A stretch of 34,380 nt of DNA from Clostridia bacterium (GTDB lineage Bacteria > Bacillota > Clostridia > Christensenellales > Borkfalkiaceae): positions 1 to 34,380 of the forward strand of contig JAFQEV010000034.1 in NCBI GenBank assembly GCA_017398825.1, read 5' to 3'. The notes beneath the pieces are model-generated. The model was not told where the DNA came from. It worked only from the letters and a program-made list of their open reading frames with translations, and ran no database searches. How positions within the stretch are numbered: position 1 is the first letter of the stretch; every line of letters starts with the position of its first letter. Below, one piece after another: positions 18,268 to 27,095 of this stretch. The translations under genes were made by a program, and so were the position numbers.

Positions 18268-19420
18268 AAACTATTAAAAGTGATATGCCTATAAGTACTA
18301 TTAAGAAGGCGAAGTTAAACGCAGAGAAAACACCTATGTATTTTAAAGTTTTTCCGGGGTTGTGTTTAACGTATTCCTTAAAAGTGATAAGGCTTGCAAG
18401 TGATGATATAAGCGTTCCGCATCCGCCTATGTTTACGCCGATAAGTAGCGCTTGCCACTCGGTAGTAAACTTAGATAAAAGTATTGCGCTTGGCACGTTG
18501 CTTATAATTTGGCAAGAAAGCGCCGATACGATAAGTGGATTTTTGCTTAGCAAGGAGGAGAAGAAATCTTTTATAATTTCAATTCTCGCCATATTGCCTG
18601 CGAATATAAAGAAACAAACAAAGGTGAAAAGCAATGCGTAATCAACTTTTTTGAGAGCGCTTCTATCTAAAAACAAAAGCGCAAGGGGAATAACGATAAG
18701 CCCTATCCAGTACGGGATAACTCTAAACACGATAACGATAGAAAGCGCAAACAATACAAGATAGATGCACACCCTTTTCTTTGGCAAAACTACCGTTTCC
18801 TCGTTTAGCACAAGCGGTTGCTTTTTAATAAACAAACAGCAAATCGTAATGAGCGTAACGGAGGCTAAAAACGGTATTAACATCGTTAGCATAAACTCGC
18901 CCGTTGGGATATTGAACGCCGAATATAAATATAGATTTTGAGGGTTTCCAAACGGGGTGAGCATTCCACCGAGGTTGGCTGCAATGTTTTGCATAATAAA
19001 GGTAAACGCCATTAGCCTTTTTTGCCCGGTAGAACTAAGCACGATATATCCGAGCGGTAAAAAGGTGAGAAGTGCCATATCGTTAGCTATGAGCATTGAG
19101 CCTATAAACGTAACGTAAACGAGCGCTAAGATTGCCCCTCTCGTGTTTTTAAACAATTTTACAATTTTAGTGGCAAGCACCGTAAAGAACTTAACGTTTT
19201 TAAGCGCGCAAACAACGGCAAGGGTGCAAAATAGGCAAGTTAGCGTTTTAAAGTCAAAGTAATTAAGATACTCAAGGTCTGGCGGAATTACAATACTCGT
19301 TGCGATCGCCAAAGAAAAAGCAATAACTAAAACAACGTTGCTCTTTATAAACAACCCAAGTTTTTCAAGTATATAATGCCAAACGTGATGGCTGTTGTGA
19401 TGGCGGTGTGCTATCTGCAT
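18266..19420 (-). CDS. SLC13/ArsB-type (CitMHS-like) ion transporter
   Basis: A 384-residue membrane protein with about 10-11 hydrophobic segments. The LIANDMALLTFLPLGYIVL segment and NLGGMLTPFGNPQNLYLYS, and the second-half pseudo-repeat ISNVPSAILLSKFT...GVNIGGCGTLISSLASLITFKEY, are the paired re-entrant motifs of the ion transporter superfamily (citrate, dicarboxylate or arsenite carriers). The substrate is not decidable. The first 16 residues are His-rich (HRHHNSHHVWH), ahead of the first membrane span. AGGA lies 8 nt before the ATG, and a TTGCTT/TATAAT promoter lies upstream. Confidence 0.88.
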   Translation of the reverse strand: MQIAHRHHNSHHVWHYILEKLGLFIKSNVVLVIAFSLAIATSIVIPPDLEYLNYFDFKTLTCLFCTLAVVCALKNVKFFTVLATKIVKLFKNTRGAILALVYVTFIGSMLIANDMALLTFLPLGYIVLSSTGQKRLMAFTFIMQNIAANLGGMLTPFGNPQNLYLYSAFNIPTGEFMLTMLIPFLASVTLITICCLFIKKQPLVLNEETVVLPKKRVCIYLVLFALSIVIVFRVIPYWIGLIVIPLALLFLDRSALKKVDYALLFTFVCFFIFAGNMARIEIIKDFFSSLLSKNPLIVSALSCQIISNVPSAILLSKFTTEWQALLIGVNIGGCGTLISSLASLITFKEYVKHNPGKTLKYIGVFSAFNFAFLIVLIGISLLIV

Positions 19421-19452
19421 AACGTTATCCTTTGTGTTTAATAACCTTAGTT

Positions 19453-19481
19453 ATTATATAAACATAAACGCAAAAAAGCAA
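19453..19481 (-). promoter_or_regulatory. Promoter of the SLC13-type transporter gene
   Basis: On the minus strand TTGCTT (19481-19476), a 17-nt spacer and TATAAT (19458-19453). The predicted start is about 25 nt before the ATG, leaving room for the ribosome-binding site. Confidence 0.7.
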
Positions 19482-19528
19482 CTAATTTAAATATATTTGT
19501 AAAAATTTAAAATACGCCGTACATTTCC

Positions 19529-19557
19529 TTGACTTTATCAATTTAGCGTGCTAAACT
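19529..19557 (+). promoter_or_regulatory. Promoter of the histidine operon
   Basis: TTGACT (19529-19534), 17-nt spacer, TAAACT (19552-19557). The predicted start near 19564 gives a leader of about 23 nt before the yerC-like ATG. There is no room for a T-box, attenuator or leader peptide, so control must act at initiation. Confidence 0.8.
19542..19555. promoter_or_regulatory. Palindromic operator candidate over the his -10
   Basis: TTTAGC-GT-GCTAAA is a 14-bp palindrome with a 2-bp centre that overlaps the -10 element. It lies directly upstream of the gene for a TrpR-like DNA-binding protein. The simplest reading is autoregulation plus control of the his operon in response to histidine. I see no second copy in the window. 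Confidence 0.6.
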
Positions 19558-19586
19558 GTAGTAAAATAAATCAAAGGTGGTTTATA

Positions 19587-19883
19587 ATGAGCAATTTAGA
19601 AAATGCAAATTTAGAAAATTTATACGAGGCGGTATTAAAACTTAAAAGTAAAGATGACTGCCGTAAGTTTTTCGAGGATATTTGCACGATAAAGGAAGTT
19701 CTTGATTTATCTCAAAGATTAGAGGTTGCATCTCTTTTATCTTCTGGTAAAAACTATCAAGAGGTTGTGAAGTTGACGGGCGCGAGTACGGCGACCATTA
19801 GCCGAGTATCGAGGTGCTTAAACTACGGTGCAGGCGGTTACGAACTCGTTCTCGATATCGATAAGGAGAAAGTAAATGGATAA
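19587..19883 (+). CDS. TrpR/YerC-family regulator, likely histidine operon repressor
   Basis: A 98-residue all-helical protein of the TrpR-like YerC/YecD group. The helix-turn-helix is visible in LSSGKNYQEVVKLTGASTATISRVSRCLNYG (about 51-81). ATG 19587 was chosen because AGGTGG (19575-19580) sits 6 nt upstream and family members begin with a similar short helix; the frame runs 13 codons further up but into the promoter. It is the first gene of the his operon and overlaps hisZ by 8 nt. From memory, a TrpR-family his regulator has been predicted in Clostridia; I treat its role here as well supported by position but unproven. Confidence 0.9.
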   Translation: MSNLENANLENLYEAVLKLKSKDDCRKFFEDICTIKEVLDLSQRLEVASLLSSGKNYQEVVKLTGASTATISRVSRCLNYGAGGYELVLDIDKEKVNG

Positions 19884-20799
19884 GATTTTAAGCGTTTTAA
19901 CGCCGGAAGAGTACGTTTACTTGTCACTCCGCGCACTCTATAGTGAGTACGGCTATAAAAAGTACAGAATGTCAAAGTTTGAAGAGTACGATTTATACGC
20001 AAAAAATAAGGACTTTTTGGTGAGCGAAAGTGCAATCACCTTTACCGATACCGACGGAAAGCTCTTGGCTTTAAAGCCGGACGTAACCTTGTCAATTATC
20101 AAAAACAGCAAGGATATAAACGGTGTTATGAAGGTTTATTACAACGAGAACGTCTACAGAATTTCAAAAGGAACTAAAACCTTTAAGGAAATTATGCAGG
20201 CGGGCTTGGAATGTATAGGTGACGTTAGCGCCGATACTATTGCCGAGGTTTTATCGCTCGCGTCTAAGAGCTTGGGCGTTATATCTGAAAACAACGTATT
20301 AACCGTTTCACACCTTGGCGTTATATCCGAGGTTTTAAACTACGCGTCGATAAGCAATGATAAAAAGGAGCAAGTGCTCCGCTTATTAGGGCAAAAGAAC
20401 TTGCCGGAGATTAAAAACCTTTTGTCAAACGAGAATATATCCGATGATAAAAAGGAACTTGTTTATAGCCTCGTTACCGTTTACGGTTCGCCTGAAAAGG
20501 TTTGCGATAAGCTTGACGGTTTTGCCGTTTCTAAGGAGGCTATTAAGTGCTTAGGCGAGCTTAAAAACGTAATTTCAGTACTTAAAAGTGAAAACGCAAA
20601 CGTCATTATTGACTTTTCCGTTGTAAACGATATGAATTACTATAACGGCATTTCGTTTAAAGGTTTTATTGAGGGAGTGCCTACGGGTGTAATATCGGGC
20701 GGTCAGTACGATAATCTTTTGGTTAAGATGGGGAAACCGTATAAAGCGGTTGGCTTTGCCGTGTATCTTGACGAGATTTCGAGAGTTAAGGGGGAATGA
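19876..20799 (+). CDS. hisZ: ATP phosphoribosyltransferase regulatory subunit
   Basis: HisZ is a catalytically inactive histidyl-tRNA synthetase paralogue needed by the short form of HisG for activity and histidine feedback inhibition. The 307-residue product shows class II motif remnants: the substrate loop LALKPDVTLSII near 62-74, YYNENVYR, and IMQAGLECIG. The anticodon-binding domain is lacking, and it is a little shorter than many HisZ proteins. AAGGAG precedes the ATG. It overlaps yerC by 8 nt and hisG slightly. Confidence 0.93.
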   Translation: MDKILSVLTPEEYVYLSLRALYSEYGYKKYRMSKFEEYDLYAKNKDFLVSESAITFTDTDGKLLALKPDVTLSIIKNSKDINGVMKVYYNENVYRISKGTKTFKEIMQAGLECIGDVSADTIAEVLSLASKSLGVISENNVLTVSHLGVISEVLNYASISNDKKEQVLRLLGQKNLPEIKNLLSNENISDDKKELVYSLVTVYGSPEKVCDKLDGFAVSKEAIKCLGELKNVISVLKSENANVIIDFSVVNDMNYYNGISFKGFIEGVPTGVISGGQYDNLLVKMGKPYKAVGFAVYLDEISRVKGE

Positions 20800-20801
20800 T
20801 A

Positions 20802-21437
20802 ATGAACGGTTATTTAAATATTGCTCTCCCGAAAGGTAGGCTTGGCGAAAAGGTTTACGATATGTTTGAAAGGTCGGGTTATCCTTGCCCTTCCATTAAA
20901 GAAAACAATCGCAAATTGATATTTGAAAACGAAGAACTCAAAATTAGGTTTTTCTGGGTGAAGCCGTCTGACGTTGCTATCTACGTTGAGCGTGGGGCTG
21001 CGGATATCGGCGTTGCCGGCAAGGATATTTTAATGGAATATAAGCCCGAGGTTTACGAGCTTTGCGACTTAAATATGGGCAAGTGCTCAATGTGCGTTGC
21101 TGGCAAAAACGGCTTTGTTGATAATAGAAACAAAACGTTAAGGGTTGCAACTAAGTTTGTAAACATTGCAAAGGAATACTATTCCGCACAAGGTAGAGAT
21201 ATTGATATTATAGCGCTTAACGGCTCGATTGAGCTTGCGCCTATACTTGATTTATCTGACGTAATCGTTGATATCGTTGAAACGGGAACTACGCTTAAGG
21301 AAAACAACTTAGAGGTAGTGGAGAGATTTATGCCCATAAGCGCAAGGCTTATAGCTAACAAATCGAGCTTTAAATTTAAAACTGAAGTTATAGAAGATAT
21401 AACTGAAAAATTGCAGGCGTTAGCGGAGAAATTATGA
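20802..21437 (+). CDS. hisG: ATP phosphoribosyltransferase, short catalytic form
   Basis: HisG makes phosphoribosyl-ATP, the first committed step of histidine synthesis. At 211 residues it is the short form that requires HisZ. The LNIALPKGRLGEKVYDMFE N-terminus, GIAGKDIL-like GVAGKDILME and the PRPP loop DIVETGTTLKENNL are conserved. Two ATGs compete (20796 and 20802). I prefer 20802 because AAGGGGG (20788-20794) lies 7 nt before it but only 1 nt before the first. The regulatory C-terminal domain of long HisG is absent. Confidence 0.95.
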   Translation: MNGYLNIALPKGRLGEKVYDMFERSGYPCPSIKENNRKLIFENEELKIRFFWVKPSDVAIYVERGAADIGVAGKDILMEYKPEVYELCDLNMGKCSMCVAGKNGFVDNRNKTLRVATKFVNIAKEYYSAQGRDIDIIALNGSIELAPILDLSDVIVDIVETGTTLKENNLEVVERFMPISARLIANKSSFKFKTEVIEDITEKLQALAEKL

Positions 21438-22717
21438 TTAAAATTTTTAAACAAAACTTAAACACTCGCGAGGAGATTTTCTCTGCAACCGAGGCAAAAA
21501 TAGACGTATCTCAAATAGTAGCCGATATTATTGAAACTGTTAAAAAACGGGGCGATAAGGCGTTATTTGACTATGCTAAGAAGTTTGATAAGGCTAATCT
21601 TACGTCATTAAGGGTAACCGACGAGGAAATCGAAGAGGCGTATTCAAACGCCGATAAAGAGTTTATAAAAGTGTTAAAGACGGCGCAAAAAAACATTGAG
21701 CGCTATCACCTTCAACAAGTTAGAAAGGGCTTTTATTTAGACGATGGCGAGGGAGCAATCGTAGGGCAAAAAATAATTCCTATAGAAAAAGCCGGTATCT
21801 ACGTTCCAGGGGGAACGGCGTGCTATCCGTCAACCGTATTAATGGATTCTATTCCTGCAATCGTTGCGGGGTGCGAAAGAGTTGTAATGGTATCTCCTCC
21901 AAACAGCGAGGGAAAGATAAACCCCGTTATTTTAGTAGCGGCAAAGATTGCGGGCGTAAAGGAAATTTACAAGGTTGGCGGTGCACAAGCAATAGCGGCA
22001 CTTGCATACGGCACGGAGAGTATTCCAAAAGTTGATAAAATAGTAGGTCCTGGCAACGCTTTCGTCGCCGAGGCTAAAAAACAGGTGTTTGGCGAAGTTT
22101 CAATCGATATGATTGCAGGCCCGAGTGAAATACTCGTTGTTGCCGATAATAAAAACAGACCTTGCGATATCGCAGCTGACCTCCTTTCTCAAGCCGAGCA
22201 CGATAAAATGGCGAGTGCGGTACTCGTGACCGACGATTACGATTTTGCCCTTTCCGTCAGCAACGAGATTGAAAAGCAAATACCCCTTCTTGAGAGGGCG
22301 GAAATTGCAAGGGTATCCATTGACGATAACGGAAAGATTATAGTAACTGACGATATCGATAGCGCCATCGAGGTTGCGAACAAGATTGCGCCCGAGCACT
22401 TAGAGCTTTGCTTAGATAATCCGTTTGATTATCTTGAAAAGGTAAAGCACGCAGGTTCGGTATTTTTGGGAAGATACACCCCCGAGGCAATCGGCGATTA
22501 TTTGGCAGGCGCAAACCACACCCTTCCAACGAGTGGAACGGCAAGGTTTTCAAGCGCGCTTTCCGTTGACGACTTTATAAAGAAAACGCAGTATATCTAT
22601 TACGATAAAAACGCACTTGCAAAAGTGGCGAACGCCGTTGATTACTTTGCTAAAAAGGAAGGCTTAACCGCTCACGCAAAGAGTGCAACAATAAGGTTTA
22701 GTAAAGACAATGAGTAA
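21434..22717 (+). CDS. hisD: Histidinol dehydrogenase
   Basis: HisD catalyses the last two oxidations, L-histidinol to L-histidine, with NAD and zinc. The 427-residue length is typical. The PGGTACYPSTVLM segment, VGGAQAIAALAYGTESIPKVDKIVGPGNAFVAEAKK and DMIAGPSEILVVAD are signatures. The zinc site residues lie in AEHDKMASA and near GANHTLPTSGTARF. It overlaps hisG (ATGA) and hisC (8 nt). Confidence 0.97.
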   Translation: MIKIFKQNLNTREEIFSATEAKIDVSQIVADIIETVKKRGDKALFDYAKKFDKANLTSLRVTDEEIEEAYSNADKEFIKVLKTAQKNIERYHLQQVRKGFYLDDGEGAIVGQKIIPIEKAGIYVPGGTACYPSTVLMDSIPAIVAGCERVVMVSPPNSEGKINPVILVAAKIAGVKEIYKVGGAQAIAALAYGTESIPKVDKIVGPGNAFVAEAKKQVFGEVSIDMIAGPSEILVVADNKNRPCDIAADLLSQAEHDKMASAVLVTDDYDFALSVSNEIEKQIPLLERAEIARVSIDDNGKIIVTDDIDSAIEVANKIAPEHLELCLDNPFDYLEKVKHAGSVFLGRYTPEAIGDYLAGANHTLPTSGTARFSSALSVDDFIKKTQYIYYDKNALAKVANAVDYFAKKEGLTAHAKSATIRFSKDNE

Positions 22718-23774
22718 ATTTTCAAACGAGAAAATAAATAAGCTTAGCGCATACGTTCCAGGTGAACAGCCTAAGGATAAAAAGTATATAAAACTCAACA
22801 CTAACGAGTCGCCTTTTCCTCCCTCTCCGCTCGCTGTAAGGCTTGCAAAAAAGGAGCTTAAAAAGGTGAGATTGTATCCTGACCCCGATTGTAGTGAACT
22901 TATTTCAGAGATTGCAAAAACGGTTGGAGTAAAGAGTGAGAACGTTATCGTTTCCAACGGGTCAGACGAGGTTTTAAACTTTGCCTTTATTGCGTACGCC
23001 GATGAAAACACCCCAGCAATTTTTCCTGACATCTCTTACGGGTTTTACAAGGTTTTTGCAGGTGTGAACGGTGTTCCCTACGAGGAAATCGCCTTAAAGG
23101 ACGATTTTTCTCTCGATATAAGCGATTATGAGGGTAAAAAAGGAGTTGTATTTATTGCAAACCCCAACGCGCCCACGGGGCTTGAAATATCGCTTGAGGA
23201 TATTGAAAAGCTACTATCTTCTAACCCTGAAAGAGTTGTGGTAATAGACGAGGCGTACGTTGATTTCGGTGGAATATCCGCTACATCTCTCATTGAAAAA
23301 TACGATAATTTACTCGTAACTCAAACCTTTTCAAAATCGCGTTCAATGGCAGGAGCAAGGCTCGGCTTTGGCGTGGCGAGTGAAAAGATTATCGAGGATT
23401 TAAAAAAGGTTAAATATTCAACTAATCCATACAACGTAAACAGAGTAACCGCCGTTATGGGCGTTGGCGCACTTAGAGATAGTGAGTATTTTTCTAAGAA
23501 CGTAAACGCAATAATTAATAACCGCGCTTATACGATTGAAGAGCTTTCAAAGCTCGGTTTTACTTGCACTAATTCCAAAACGAATTTCGTGTTTGCAAAA
23601 TGCGATAAAATATCAGGCGAAGAGCTTTATTTAAAGCTAAAAGATAAGGGAATTTTAGTTAGGCATTTTAATAAGGATAGAATTTCCGATTATATAAGAG
23701 TAACCGTAGGTAGCCTTGCTGAAATGAAGGCGTTTGTCACCGCGGTACAAGAAATTTTAGGAGCTAAAATATGA
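22710..23774 (+). CDS. hisC: Histidinol-phosphate aminotransferase
   Basis: HisC transfers an amino group from glutamate to imidazole-acetol phosphate (PLP-dependent, fold type I). The 354-residue protein has LNTNESPFPPSP near the start, NPNAPTG for PLP phosphate/substrate contacts, VIDEAYVDF with the pyridine-binding Asp, and TQTFSKSRSMAGARLGF with the Schiff-base Lys. Length is normal. The end overlaps the hisB start (ATGA). The operon context decides in favour of histidine over other class I/II aminotransferase roles. Confidence 0.95.
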   Translation: MSKFSNEKINKLSAYVPGEQPKDKKYIKLNTNESPFPPSPLAVRLAKKELKKVRLYPDPDCSELISEIAKTVGVKSENVIVSNGSDEVLNFAFIAYADENTPAIFPDISYGFYKVFAGVNGVPYEEIALKDDFSLDISDYEGKKGVVFIANPNAPTGLEISLEDIEKLLSSNPERVVVIDEAYVDFGGISATSLIEKYDNLLVTQTFSKSRSMAGARLGFGVASEKIIEDLKKVKYSTNPYNVNRVTAVMGVGALRDSEYFSKNVNAIINNRAYTIEELSKLGFTCTNSKTNFVFAKCDKISGEELYLKLKDKGILVRHFNKDRISDYIRVTVGSLAEMKAFVTAVQEILGAKI

Positions 23775-24358
23775 GAACTTGTGAAGTAGTTAGAAAAACT
23801 AAAGAAACGGATATTAAGCTTTCATTAAATCTTGACGGCACGGGTGTTTCCGAGATAAATTCAGGCTCGGGTTTTTTCGACCACATGCTCACCTTGTTTG
23901 CAAAACACGGAAGATTTGATTTAAACGTAAATTGCGTTGGCGACGTTGAGGTTGATTATCATCACACCGTTGAGGATATCGGCATTGCGCTTGGGCAGGC
24001 GTTTAAAAAGGCGCTTGGAGATAAAGCTGGCATTACCCGTTACGGTGATACTACGTTGCCTATGGACGAGGCTCTCATTTTATCCGCAGTAGATATATCC
24101 GGTAGAAGTTATCTCGGTTACGGCTTATCGCCGAGGGCAAAGCGCGTTGGCAATTTTGACGTTGAGCTTATCGAGGAATTTCTAATCGCGTTTACCGTAA
24201 ATGCCGGTATTAACCTCCATGTAACTCAGCTTGCAGGCAAAAACGTTCACCACATATTAGAGGGGGCGTTTAAGTCTATTGCAAGAAGTTTGAGAAAAGC
24301 CGTTAAAGTCGATGCCGATTTATGCGGTGAAATTCCCTCGACAAAAGGAGTTTTGTAA
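23771..24358 (+). CDS. hisB: Imidazoleglycerol-phosphate dehydratase
   Basis: HisB removes water from imidazoleglycerol phosphate. The 195-residue protein is the monofunctional form, without the N-terminal phosphatase half of enterobacterial HisB; that role is filled by the PHP gene downstream. Manganese-binding motifs SGFFDHM, DYHHTVEDIG and NVHHILEGAFK, and the C-terminal PSTKGVL, are all present. It is joined to hisH through a TAATG stop/start with AAAGGAG upstream. Confidence 0.97.
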   Translation: MRTCEVVRKTKETDIKLSLNLDGTGVSEINSGSGFFDHMLTLFAKHGRFDLNVNCVGDVEVDYHHTVEDIGIALGQAFKKALGDKAGITRYGDTTLPMDEALILSAVDISGRSYLGYGLSPRAKRVGNFDVELIEEFLIAFTVNAGINLHVTQLAGKNVHHILEGAFKSIARSLRKAVKVDADLCGEIPSTKGVL

Positions 24359-24969
24359 TGGTAGTTATAGTTGACTATGGCGTAGGCAATCTCTATTCGC
24401 TCAAAAGCTCGTTCAAGGCTATCGGAGTTGAGGTTGTTACCTCGGGAGATAAAGAGGTGATAAAAAAGGCGGATAAAATTATCCTCCCTGGCGTTGGCGC
24501 GTTTGAGGACGCTGCTAATAAACTCTTTTCATCAGGGCTTGCTGACGTTGTTATTGAAAGGGCAAACAGCGGTGTTAATCTCATGGGAATTTGCCTCGGA
24601 ATGCAACTTTTATTCGATAAGAGTTTAGAGTACGGCGAGCACAGGGGGTTAGGGCTTATAAAGGGTGAAATTCGCCCTATAAGCTCAGTTATACCGAATA
24701 CTCTCAAAGTTCCGCATATAGGCTGGAATGCATTAAACCTTAAAAAACCCAAGAGTGAGATATTTAAGTATTTAAGTGACGGCGATTGCGTTTACTTCGT
24801 TCACTCCTTTTACGGAGCGGACTGTAATGACGCGGTAATCGCAACAACTGAGTACGGTGCGGAGCTTACCGCAGCGGTACAAAAGGGCAACGTTTACGGT
24901 TGCCAGTTCCACCCCGAAAAAAGCGGTAGCGTGGGGCTGAGTATATTAAAGGCGTTTTGTGAGTTATGA
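24358..24969 (+). CDS. hisH: Imidazole glycerol phosphate synthase, glutaminase subunit
   Basis: HisH hydrolyses glutamine and passes ammonia to HisF. The 203-residue class I amidotransferase has VDYGVGNLYSLKSSF at the start, the nucleophile elbow GICLGMQLLF (Cys near residue 80), and the His/Glu pair in GCQFHPEKSG. The length is normal. Its stop overlaps the hisA start, and hisF follows hisA. Confidence 0.97.
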   Translation: MVVIVDYGVGNLYSLKSSFKAIGVEVVTSGDKEVIKKADKIILPGVGAFEDAANKLFSSGLADVVIERANSGVNLMGICLGMQLLFDKSLEYGEHRGLGLIKGEIRPISSVIPNTLKVPHIGWNALNLKKPKSEIFKYLSDGDCVYFVHSFYGADCNDAVIATTEYGAELTAAVQKGNVYGCQFHPEKSGSVGLSILKAFCEL

Positions 24970-25685
24970 AAATTTTTCCTGCAATTGATTTGTTTGGCGG
25001 TAAAGCCGTTAGACTTTATAAGGGCGATTACGCTCAAATGACCGTTTATAGCGATAATCCCGTTGAAATTGCCCTCGATTTTAAAAATTCGGGCGCAAAA
25101 TTTATGCACGTTGTAGATTTAGAGGGTGCAAAAACGGGTGGAACGCCTAACGTTGAAACGATAAAGGCGTTAGTTAAGGCAACGGACTTATTTATAGAAG
25201 TTGGCGGAGGCGTTAGGAGCTTAGAGGTTATAAAAACTTATATTGATGCCGGCGTATCTCGCGCTATACTTGGAACGAGTGCCGTGACCGATGAAGATTT
25301 TTTAATCTCTGCGCTTAAGCTTTACGGTGAAAAAATTGCCGTTGGCGTTGACATAAAGGACGGATTCGTTGCGATAAAGGGCTGGACTGAAAAGTCCTCA
25401 ATCACCGCCTTTGATTTTTGTGAAAAACTTGAAAAGTTAGGCGTTAGGACGGTTATTTGCACCGATATTTCTAAAGACGGCGCTATGCAAGGCGCAAATC
25501 ACTCCCTCTATCAAGAGCTTTCAAAAAAGTTCAGTATTGACTTTATCGCCTCGGGCGGAGTGTCTTCAATCGACGATATTAAAAAGCTTAAAGAGCTTGG
25601 AATTTACGGTGCTATAGTTGGAAAGGCCTATTACACAAAAGCAATAAATTTAAGTGACGCGTTAGAGGTGGCTAATGATAACTAA
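24966..25685 (+). CDS. hisA: ProFAR isomerase (phosphoribosylformimino-AICAR-P isomerase)
   Basis: HisA opens the ribose of ProFAR by an Amadori rearrangement. The 239-residue (beta/alpha)8 barrel has the catalytic Asp in FPAIDLFGGKAVRLYKGDY, the mid-barrel ICTDISKDGAMQGAN, and phosphate-binding VGGGVRSLE and ASGGVSSIDD. The half-barrel repeat shared with HisF is visible. It overlaps hisF by 11 nt. Confidence 0.97.
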   Translation: MKIFPAIDLFGGKAVRLYKGDYAQMTVYSDNPVEIALDFKNSGAKFMHVVDLEGAKTGGTPNVETIKALVKATDLFIEVGGGVRSLEVIKTYIDAGVSRAILGTSAVTDEDFLISALKLYGEKIAVGVDIKDGFVAIKGWTEKSSITAFDFCEKLEKLGVRTVICTDISKDGAMQGANHSLYQELSKKFSIDFIASGGVSSIDDIKKLKELGIYGAIVGKAYYTKAINLSDALEVANDN

Positions 25686-26442
25686 GAGAATAATTCCGTG
25701 CTTAGACGTTATGAACGGAAGAGTTGTAAAAGGCGTTAATTTCAAAGGGTTATCCGACGTTTCGTCTCCCGTTACGCTTGGAAAATACTATTCCGATAAC
25801 GGTGCTGACGAGCTCGTGTTTTACGATATAACCGCAAGTAGTGACGGTCGTGCCCTCTTTACCGATATATTAAAGGAGGTTGCCTCTACTATATTTATTC
25901 CCTTAACCGTTGGCGGTGGAATAAACTCGCTTGACGATTTTGATAGGGTTTTAAAATGCGGTGCTGATAAGGTAAGCGTAAACTCGGGTGCAATTAAGAA
26001 CCCCGACCTTATTTATCAAGCGGCTAAGCGCTATGGAGATCAATGCGTAGTTTTATCGGTTGACGCTAAAAGAGTTGACGGAAAGTTTAGAGTTTTTGCT
26101 AAAGGCGGTAGAGTTGATACTGGGCTTGACGCTATCGAGTGGATAAAGCGCGGCATTGATAACGGCGCTGGAGAAATCGTTCTTAACTCTATCGATACCG
26201 ACGGTGTTAAAAACGGCTTTGACCTTGAAATGCTCGGTGCGGTGTGCGACGTTGCAAGCGTTCCCGTGATTGCATCGGGAGGAGCTGGTAATATTTCAGA
26301 CTTTGTAACGCTGTTTAAAACTTTACCAAAGGTAGATGCTGGGCTTGCTGCGTCCATCTTCCATTTTGGAGAGGTAAAAATATCTGATTTAAAAAATGAA
26401 TTATACAAAAACGGTATTCCAACAAGAATAGTAAAGGAGTAA
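25675..26442 (+). CDS. hisF: Imidazole glycerol phosphate synthase, cyclase subunit
   Basis: HisF uses ammonia from HisH to convert PRFAR to imidazoleglycerol phosphate and AICAR. The AICAR by-product feeds the AICAR formyltransferase step of the purine pathway encoded earlier in the window. The 255-residue barrel has [17 protein letters not shown] (catalytic Asp11), [25 protein letters not shown] (second catalytic Asp) and [11 protein letters not shown]. Length is normal. Confidence 0.97.
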   Translation: MITKRIIPCLDVMNGRVVKGVNFKGLSDVSSPVTLGKYYSDNGADELVFYDITASSDGRALFTDILKEVASTIFIPLTVGGGINSLDDFDRVLKCGADKVSVNSGAIKNPDLIYQAAKRYGDQCVVLSVDAKRVDGKFRVFAKGGRVDTGLDAIEWIKRGIDNGAGEIVLNSIDTDGVKNGFDLEMLGAVCDVASVPVIASGGAGNISDFVTLFKTLPKVDAGLAASIFHFGEVKISDLKNELYKNGIPTRIVKE

Positions 26443-26444
26443 TT

Positions 26445-27095
26445 ATGGTGGATATAAAAAGTTTAAAATTTGATGATAAAGGGCTTATTCCCGTAATCGT
26501 AGTTGATAGCATTTCCAAAAAGGTTTTAACTCTTGCATATATGAACGAAGAGAGTTTAAAAATCACTATGGAGAAAAAACTTGCGTGCTTTTACTCCCGT
26601 TCACGCCAAGAGCTTTGGCTTAAAGGTGAAACGAGCGGAAACTATCAACACGTTGTATCAATAACTGCAGATTGCGATAACGATGCGCTCGTTATGGTGG
26701 TTGAAAAGGACGGTCCTGCCTGCCACACCGGCTCTGACAGTTGCTTTTTTAACCCCGTATTTGAAAGCGATGAACTCCAAGAGTTTTCCCTTTCCTCGCT
26801 TGTAAAACTCATTGAGGGAAGAAAGATAAATAAAACCGAGGGCTCGTATACCACCTACCTCTTTGAAAAGGGGCTTGATAAAATACTCAAGAAAGTTGGC
26901 GAGGAGTGCACCGAGGTTATTATCGCTGCAAAAGCAAACGATAAAAAGGAAACGATTTACGAGATTGCTGACCTTTGTTATCACACGCTTGTACTTATGA
27001 TAGAGCAAGGCATTTCCTTAGAAGAAATTCACAAAGAGCTTGCATCTCGCCACGTTATCGACAAGAAGGTTAAGCAGGAGAAAATGACCAAATGA
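26445..27095 (+). CDS. hisIE: Bifunctional phosphoribosyl-AMP cyclohydrolase / phosphoribosyl-ATP pyrophosphatase
   Basis: A fusion of HisI (about 1-110) and HisE (about 120-216), covering steps 2 and 3 of the pathway. The HisI part has [28 protein letters not shown], the metal-binding DCDNDAL, and the CHTGSDSCF zinc site. The HisE part has [18 protein letters not shown] and [13 protein letters not shown], typical of the MazG-like helical fold. AAAGGAG overlaps the hisF stop, and the end overlaps the phosphatase gene (ATGA). Confidence 0.96.
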   Translation: MVDIKSLKFDDKGLIPVIVVDSISKKVLTLAYMNEESLKITMEKKLACFYSRSRQELWLKGETSGNYQHVVSITADCDNDALVMVVEKDGPACHTGSDSCFFNPVFESDELQEFSLSSLVKLIEGRKINKTEGSYTTYLFEKGLDKILKKVGEECTEVIIAAKANDKKETIYEIADLCYHTLVLMIEQGISLEEIHKELASRHVIDKKVKQEKMTK

